In this document: positions 14,968 through 19,490 of the stretch, in pieces | How the letters are laid out: the number at the start of each line of letters is the position of its first letter | Numbering within the stretch: the first letter of the stretch is position 1 | NCBI GenBank assembly: GCA_042569785.1 | Contig: JBHPGW010000048.1 | Span: 1 to 19,490 of the forward strand | Direction of reading: 5' to 3' | Length of the DNA stretch: 19,490 bases | Origin: JBHPGW01 sp042569785 | GTDB taxonomy: Bacteria > Planctomycetota > Phycisphaerae > Sedimentisphaerales > Anaerobacaceae | Translations under genes and position numbers: made by a program | The notes under the pieces: generated by a model | Databases searched by the model: none | Told to the model about the DNA's origin: nothing | Seen by the model: only the letters and a program-made list of their open reading frames with translations

Positions 14968-14996
14968 ATGATACCGCCAAAACCTGACATAAGCAA
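14968..14996 (-). promoter_or_regulatory. Promoter for the AlgI-AlgJ-like pair
   Basis: On the minus strand, TTGCTT (complement at 14991-14996) and TATCAT (complement at 14968-14973) are 17 bases apart, placing a start near 14960, about 33 bases before the ATG. An inverted repeat AACCTGA/TCAGGTT (14981-14987, 15004-15010) overlaps the spacer and could be an operator, or chance. Confidence 0.45.
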
Positions 14997-15170
14997 GTGG
15001 ATTTCAGGTTGTTGGGCGATAGGGCATGTTTTGTGTGCGATTTAGTTGACAAGGGTGGTATGAAAAGACTTGCAAAATGGGTTAAAAAGCCTTAGCATGT
15101 TCGGGATATTGGTGGTTTTGCTGGTCGAGTATCGGCCTTTAGTAGAAGGTTTTAGTGATAGGAGAATTCA

Positions 15171-15941
15171 ATGAAGGTCTTAATCCTGGCAGGTGGTTAC
15201 GGTACCAGGCTTAGTGAGGAGACGGTGATTCGGCCTAAGCCTATGTTGGAAATAGGTGATCAGCCAGTACTTTGGCATATAATGAAGAATTATTCGCATT
15301 TTGGCTTCAACGAATTTGTGATTCTGCTGGGATACAAAGGCTATTTCATTAAAGAATATTTCGCGAATTATTTTCTGCATCAAAGTGATGTTACTATCGA
15401 CCTTTCGACCAATGAGTTGGAAGTACACAGTAACGCCAGTGAGCCCTGGAAAGTTACGTTGCTTGATACGGGTAAAAATACGATGACAGGCGGAAGAATT
15501 CTTCGTGCTAAATCGTTTGTGAATAATGAGCCGTTTATGCTGACATACGGTGATGGTGTTTCGGATGTTAACCTTGATGAGTTGTTAGATTTTCATAAGT
15601 CGCATGGGAAAAAGATAACGGTAACGACGGTTCAGCCTGAGGGACGATATGGTGCTGTCGATTCGAATGAAGATGGGCGTATTCAACGATTTCTTGAAAA
15701 GCCTGAAGGTGACGGCGCGTGGATCAATGGCGGTTTTTTTGTTTGCGAGTCCGAGGTGTTTGATTATTTAGAAGATGACAAGACGATATTCGAGCGTCAG
15801 CCATTAGAAAATCTTGCCAGCGATGGCCAGCTGTACGCATATCGGCATAAAGGTTTTTGGAAGTGTATGGATACCCTGCGCGATAAGACGCAGCTTAATC
15901 AACTTTGGGAAACCAATCAGGCTAAATGGAAAAATTGGTAA
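15171..15941 (+). CDS. rfbF: Glucose-1-phosphate cytidylyltransferase
   Basis: Protein of 256 residues, the standard RfbF length. It makes CDP-glucose from CTP and glucose 1-phosphate, the entry step of CDP-6-deoxyhexose pathways. The nucleotide-binding signature LAGGYGTRLSEET is at 6-18, followed by RPKPMLEIGDQPVLWHIM, which is specific to cytidylyltransferases of this family. TYGDGVSDV carries the metal-binding Asp, and the ending WETNQAKWKNW is typical. AGGAGA (15160-15165) is a good ribosome-binding site five bases before the ATG. The upstream 243-base gap should hold the operon promoter; TTGCAA-17-TAGCAT (15070-15098) is only a weak candidate. It is followed directly by rfbG. Confidence 0.95.
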   Translation: MKVLILAGGYGTRLSEETVIRPKPMLEIGDQPVLWHIMKNYSHFGFNEFVILLGYKGYFIKEYFANYFLHQSDVTIDLSTNELEVHSNASEPWKVTLLDTGKNTMTGGRILRAKSFVNNEPFMLTYGDGVSDVNLDELLDFHKSHGKKITVTTVQPEGRYGAVDSNEDGRIQRFLEKPEGDGAWINGGFFVCESEVFDYLEDDKTIFERQPLENLASDGQLYAYRHKGFWKCMDTLRDKTQLNQLWETNQAKWKNW

Positions 15942-17026
15942 TGGATGAGTTGTTTGGGCAAATTTATAAAAACCGAAAGGTGCTGATCACAGGGCATACG
16001 GGGTTTAAGGGGTCGTGGTTGGCGCTGTGGCTGTCTCGAATGGGGGCTGAGGTGGTCGGGTATGCATTGGAAGCTTGTACCTGTCCGAGTCATTTTGAAT
16101 TGGTCGATGCAAATTACAAATCAATCATAGGTGACATTCGTGATGCGGATAAATTTCGAAATGTGATCGCAAAAGAACAGCCTGAAATTATTTTTCATCT
16201 TGCTGCTCAGCCACTGGTTCGACGGTCCTATCAAGATCCTGTAGAGACTTTTTCAACGAATGTGATGGGGACGGTGAATCTTTTAGACTCTTGCAGGGAG
16301 GTGTCATCGCTCAAAGCTGTGGTTGTTATCACAAGTGATAAATGCTACGAAAATTTAGAACAGCAGAGAGGTTATAGTGAAAGCGATCCGCTGGGTGGTT
16401 ATGATCCTTATAGTGCTTCTAAAGGTTGTACTGAAATAGTGACGTCAAGTTATCGGCGTTCATTTTTTTCTTTAAAAGATTACGGGACAAAACACAATGT
16501 TTTGGTTTCAAGTGCACGGGCCGGCAATGTGATCGGTGGCGGCGACTGGTCGGAAGATCGATTGATCCCTGATATTGTTAAAGCGGCCAATGAAAATGAT
16601 AAGGTTTTGATACGTAATCGGTATTCGACCCGTCCGTGGCAGCATGTGCTGGATCCACTTTCAGGATATTTGTTGCTGGGGGAAAAATTATTAGAGGGTA
16701 AGGTTGAATTTGCGGAGGCGTGGAACTTTGGGCCTGAGATGGAGGTAAGTTTTACGGTGGAGTATGTTGTTGAAAACCTGCAAAAATATTGGGATAAGAT
16801 TGAAGTGGATTTCGGCAGTGAATCCTCTGGTCCACATGAAGCTAATTTATTGACGCTTGATTGTTCGAAAGCGATTCAAAAGCTTGGCTGGAAGCCGGTT
16901 TGGGATATTAGCAGGACGTTGGAAATGACGGCGAGTTGGTATAAGAGATTTTATGAACTTGGCGAAGTTGTAAGCAGTCAGCAACTTAGTGAATATGTGA
17001 AAGATGCGTTGGGGGGCAAATTATGA
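15941..17026 (+). CDS. rfbG: CDP-glucose 4,6-dehydratase
   Basis: Extended short-chain dehydrogenase, 361 residues from the start chosen here. It converts CDP-glucose to CDP-4-keto-6-deoxyglucose. The RfbG signature TGHTGFKGSW (17-26) replaces the ordinary TGxxGFIG. TSDKCYEN (131-138) and Y157-x-x-x-K161 in YDPYSASKG follow, then SARAGNVIGGGDWSEDRLIPD and RPWQHVLDPLSGYL, both diagnostic for the family. The frame is open to an ATG at 15926 inside rfbF, but the ATG at 15941 overlaps the rfbF stop as TAATG and gives the usual short N-terminus. Its end overlaps the next gene by four bases. Confidence 0.95.
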   Translation: MDELFGQIYKNRKVLITGHTGFKGSWLALWLSRMGAEVVGYALEACTCPSHFELVDANYKSIIGDIRDADKFRNVIAKEQPEIIFHLAAQPLVRRSYQDPVETFSTNVMGTVNLLDSCREVSSLKAVVVITSDKCYENLEQQRGYSESDPLGGYDPYSASKGCTEIVTSSYRRSFFSLKDYGTKHNVLVSSARAGNVIGGGDWSEDRLIPDIVKAANENDKVLIRNRYSTRPWQHVLDPLSGYLLLGEKLLEGKVEFAEAWNFGPEMEVSFTVEYVVENLQKYWDKIEVDFGSESSGPHEANLLTLDCSKAIQKLGWKPVWDISRTLEMTASWYKRFYELGEVVSSQQLSEYVKDALGGKL

Positions 17027-17574
17027 AGGTCATAACTACACCGCTTGACGGCCTCTGTGTTATTGGGACTGAATCTTTTGGGGACAACAGGGGGAAGTTT
17101 GCCCGTTTCTTTTGTCAGGAAGAGCTTGATCAGGTCTATCAGGACAGGTCCATCAAACAGGTCAATTATTCTATGACGATCTCAAAGGGGACGATTCGCG
17201 GGATGCATTTTCAGAATCCGCCCAAAGCTGAGACTAAGCTGGTTCGGTGCACGCAGGGAAGTATTTTTGATATTGCGGTAGATCTGAGGAAGGGTTCGGA
17301 AACATTTTTGCAGTGGTATGGGGCGGAACTTTCATCTGAGAATATGAAAATGTTGTTTATTCCAGAAGGTTTTGCCCATGGTTTTCAAGCATTAGAGGAT
17401 AACTGTGAAATGTTGTATTTGCATAGCGAATCTTACAGCCAGGCGCATGAGGGGGGGCTGCGATATGACGATCCTGAAATTGGGATCGAATGGCCATTAG
17501 AAGTTTCGGTGGTTTCTGATAGGGACACTAAGCATCCATTGTTGAAGAATGATTTTGAAGGAATAGTTTTATGA
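17023..17574 (+). CDS. RmlC-type NDP-4-keto-6-deoxyhexose epimerase (cupin)
   Basis: Protein of 183 residues in the dTDP-4-dehydrorhamnose 3,5-epimerase family. The motif TIRGMHFQNPPKAETKLVRC includes H62 at the catalytic-base position, the cupin core FDIAVDLRKGSETFLQWYGAEL follows, then LFIPEGFAHGF (111-121) and Y132 at the expected acid position. Because it sits between rfbG and a C-methyltransferase gene, its substrate is probably CDP-4-keto-6-deoxyglucose or its methylated form rather than a dTDP-sugar. It may epimerise C-5, C-3 or both. It overlaps both neighbours by four bases (ATGA), so expression is tightly coupled. No rmlA, rmlB or rmlD gene is in the window. Confidence 0.88.
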   Translation: MKVITTPLDGLCVIGTESFGDNRGKFARFFCQEELDQVYQDRSIKQVNYSMTISKGTIRGMHFQNPPKAETKLVRCTQGSIFDIAVDLRKGSETFLQWYGAELSSENMKMLFIPEGFAHGFQALEDNCEMLYLHSESYSQAHEGGLRYDDPEIGIEWPLEVSVVSDRDTKHPLLKNDFEGIVL

Positions 17575-18797
17575 AGTGTCGATTTTGCAATAATTTACTT
17601 ACGGATAAATTTGTCGACCTGGTGAATTCTCCGCCTTCGAATTCCTTTCTCAGTCAGCAGCAGTTGAATGAGCCGGAAACTTTTTATCCATTGCTATTAT
17701 ACGTCTGTAAGCATTGCTGGCTGGTGCAAATTGATGAATACAAAAATTGCGATGATATCTTTGACCAGGAATACGTTTATTTTTCTTCATATTCCAAAAG
17801 CTGGCTTGCTCATGCTAAAGAATATGTGGACATGATCACAGATAAGTTGAGTTTGGGTCAATCATCGCTGGCGATTGAGATAGCTTCTAATGATGGCTAT
17901 CTTTTGCAGTACTTTAAGGAAAAAAATGTGCCATGTTTGGGGGTCGAGCCTACTAAGAATACGGCTGAGGCGGCCAAAGAAAAGGGTATCGAAGTAGTAT
18001 GTGAATTCTTTGGTAAAAAATTAGCTGCGCAATTAGCGGGTCAGGGTAAAAAAGCGAACCTGTTGATAGGCAACAATGTTTTGGCTCATGTTCCTGATAT
18101 AAATGATTTTGTCGGCGGATTAAAAATAGCGTTAAAACAGGGCGGAGTTATTACTATGGAATTTCCGCATCTGATGCGGTTGGTTGAGCAGAATCAGTTT
18201 GACACGATTTATCATGAACATTTTTCGTATTTGTCTTTTCGTGCGGTTAGTACTATTTTTGCTGCAGCCGAGTTGGAGATATTCGATGTCGAAGAGTTGG
18301 AGACGCATGGCGGGTCCTTGAGGATCTATGCGAAACACCAGGGCGACAGTTCGTGGGAAGTATCTGAAAATGTGGAGAAGCTGAAAAAGAAAGAAGCTGA
18401 AAGAGGTATGTTCGAGGTTGAGTATTATCAAAGTTTTCAGCAGAAAGTCGATAAGGTTAAAGATTCGTTTCTGAGTTTTTTGCTCGAACAGAAAAAAGAC
18501 GGCAAAAAAGTTGTCGCATACGGAGCGGCTGCTAAGGGCAATACCCTTTTGAATTACTGCGGAGTTAAAAAGGATTTGATAGATTTTGTGGTAGATGCTT
18601 CTCCTTATAAGCAGGGAAAATTCCTGCCCGGCAGTCATATACCTGTTGTAAATGAGCAGGAAATTCATAAGTTCAAACCTGATTATGTTTTGGTCCTTCC
18701 ATGGAACTTAAAATCCGAGATCAGCGAACAGTTGAAATACATTAGAAGCTGGAATGGCAAATTTGTTATAGTGATCCATGAACTGGAAATATTTTAG
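17571..18797 (+). CDS. NDP-hexose C-methyltransferase (zinc-binding, TylCIII/TcaB9-like)
   Basis: Three-domain protein of 408 residues. An N-terminal zinc-binding domain has C3 and C6 in MKCRFC and C46 and C49 in LYVCKHCWLVQ. The SAM domain carries IEIASNDGYLLQYF (102-115) and GNNVLAHVPD. A C-terminal Methyltransf_14 domain contains VVAYGAAAKGNTLLNYCG. The YHEHFSY motif (214-220) matches the Tyr-x-x-His of TcaB9-type enzymes, where the His is the general base that removes the C-3 proton next to the 4-keto group. It should therefore place a methyl branch on C-3 of the 4-keto-6-deoxyhexose made by RfbF and RfbG. It overlaps the epimerase gene by four bases. The branch position is inferred from the family. 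Confidence 0.9.
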   Translation: MKCRFCNNLLTDKFVDLVNSPPSNSFLSQQQLNEPETFYPLLLYVCKHCWLVQIDEYKNCDDIFDQEYVYFSSYSKSWLAHAKEYVDMITDKLSLGQSSLAIEIASNDGYLLQYFKEKNVPCLGVEPTKNTAEAAKEKGIEVVCEFFGKKLAAQLAGQGKKANLLIGNNVLAHVPDINDFVGGLKIALKQGGVITMEFPHLMRLVEQNQFDTIYHEHFSYLSFRAVSTIFAAAELEIFDVEELETHGGSLRIYAKHQGDSSWEVSENVEKLKKKEAERGMFEVEYYQSFQQKVDKVKDSFLSFLLEQKKDGKKVVAYGAAAKGNTLLNYCGVKKDLIDFVVDASPYKQGKFLPGSHIPVVNEQEIHKFKPDYVLVLPWNLKSEISEQLKYIRSWNGKFVIVIHELEIF

Positions 18798-18802
18798 AGT
18801 AG

Positions 18803-19490
18803 ATGAGAATGAAAAAAATTCTTTACGCAAAACCTTCTATCACTGAGTTAGAAATCAAATATGTTAATGATGCGATCTCGAATGGATGGGGAGAACATTG
18901 TTATGATTACATAAACCGTTTTCAAAGCTCGTTTGAAGATTACCTAGGAGCAGAGCATGCTTTGGCAACTTCCAGTTGCACCGGTGCGTTGCACCTGGCT
19001 TTTGCTGCATTGGGAATTGGACCTGGAGATGAGGTGATCGCACCTGATATAACATGGATCGCTTCTGTTGCCCCGATTACTTATCTGAGTGCTAAGCCTG
19101 TTTTTGTGGATGTTTTGGAAGAGAGCTGGTGTATTGATCCTGACAAAATAGAAGCAGCTATTACCGATAAGACCAAGGCTATTCTCGTCGTTCATCTTTA
19201 CGGTAACCTTGTGGAAATGGATGTGGTGCTTGAAATCGCAAAGAAATATAATCTGCCTGTTATTGAGGATGCCGCAGAAGCCCTCGGCTCGGAGTACAAG
19301 GGCAGGAAAACCGGCTCGATGGGAGATTTTGGTGTCTTTTCTTTTCATGGTACAAAAACTATTACCACAGGAGAAGGTGGAATGCTGACGAGCAACTCTC
19401 AAGAGTTGTTCGATAAGGCAAGCGTCTTATCTGACCATGGTCGCGACCCAAAAATCAAAAAAATATTCTGGATGGAAGTGGTTGGCTACA
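18803..19490 (+). CDS. DegT/DnrJ/EryC1 aminotransferase, perosamine-synthase-like (3' end outside window)
   Basis: The frame is open to the window end, giving 229 residues of a protein that is normally about 370-390 long. The PLP-binding features are present: SSCTGALHLAFAALG (57-71), D156 in VIEDAAEALGSEYKG, and K185 in FSFHGTKTITTGEGGML. The last motif is almost that of GDP-perosamine synthase and related 4-aminotransferases, and differs from the WbpE-type lysine context of the other DegT gene here. It is not RfbH, the iron-sulfur 3-dehydrase, which lacks this lysine. The start may be 18803 or 18809; both ATGs are in frame and neither has a strong ribosome-binding site. It begins five bases after the C-methyltransferase stop, so it could aminate C-4 of that pathway's product or a separate sugar. 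Confidence 0.88.
   Translation, partial: MRMKKILYAKPSITELEIKYVNDAISNGWGEHCYDYINRFQSSFEDYLGAEHALATSSCTGALHLAFAALGIGPGDEVIAPDITWIASVAPITYLSAKPVFVDVLEESWCIDPDKIEAAITDKTKAILVVHLYGNLVEMDVVLEIAKKYNLPVIEDAAEALGSEYKGRKTGSMGDFGVFSFHGTKTITTGEGGMLTSNSQELFDKASVLSDHGRDPKIKKIFWMEVVGY

Noticed and set aside
18132..19402. 178- and 152-residue minus-strand frames opposite the C-methyltransferase and the last aminotransferase
   Set aside because: Both are shadows of strongly supported plus-strand genes whose catalytic motifs run through the same region.

Overview
The window is a surface-polysaccharide (O-antigen or capsule-type) biosynthesis locus from a Gram-negative-type bacterium, next to a recombination scar in a tRNA-Phe gene. 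Base composition is slightly A+T-rich. The tRNA remnant does not encode CCA. The gene styles and the density of sugar-modifying enzymes would suit a planctomycete of the Phycisphaerae or a similar environmental lineage, but that assignment is a guess because no ribosomal or housekeeping marker is present.

Left edge (1-561): the tail of a probable, degenerate tyrosine recombinase; a rho-independent terminator; and the 3' half of a tRNA-Phe(GAA) gene on the minus strand. The tRNA homology stops at the anticodon stem, as expected at an integrase attachment site. TGACG-based repeats with an 11-bp period lie on both sides of it. Next come a CapI-type UDP-glucuronate 4-epimerase (562-1614) and an FkbM methyltransferase (1643-2380). 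The methyltransferase overlaps tail to tail with an intact tyrosine recombinase, which has a small excisionase-like helix-turn-helix gene upstream (2369-3892, minus strand). I infer that much or all of the glycan locus lies in, or beside, a tRNA-Phe-integrated island.

Middle (4061-14996): the genes are in short blocks on alternating strands, and four promoter-like sites were found. Block A (+, 4130-7616) encodes a Gfo/Idh/MocA oxidoreductase, a hexapeptide N-acetyltransferase, a DegT aminotransferase and an FkbM methyltransferase. The first three resemble WlbA/WlbB/WlbC (WbpB/WbpD/WbpE), which turn UDP-GlcNAcA into the 2,3-diacetamido uronic acid. Block B (-, 9356-7644) encodes a LegB-like NDP-sugar 4,6-dehydratase and a sugar-phosphate nucleotidyltransferase. 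Block C (+, 9616-11634) encodes a GT-D-fold glycosyltransferase and a CgeB-like GT-B glycosyltransferase. Block D (-, 14927-11649) encodes an AlgI-type MBOAT O-acyltransferase, its AlgJ/AlgX-like SGNH partner and a class I SAM methyltransferase.

Right end (15171 to the edge, +): a tightly overlapping operon of rfbF, rfbG, an RmlC-type epimerase, an NDP-hexose C-methyltransferase and a perosamine-synthase-like DegT aminotransferase cut by the window end. It would build a CDP-activated, C-methylated 6-deoxyhexose, possibly aminated. Together the blocks supply several rare sugars, two glycosyltransferases and glycan-decorating methyl and acyl transferases. No flippase, polymerase, export or initiating transferase gene is in the window, so the locus continues outside it.
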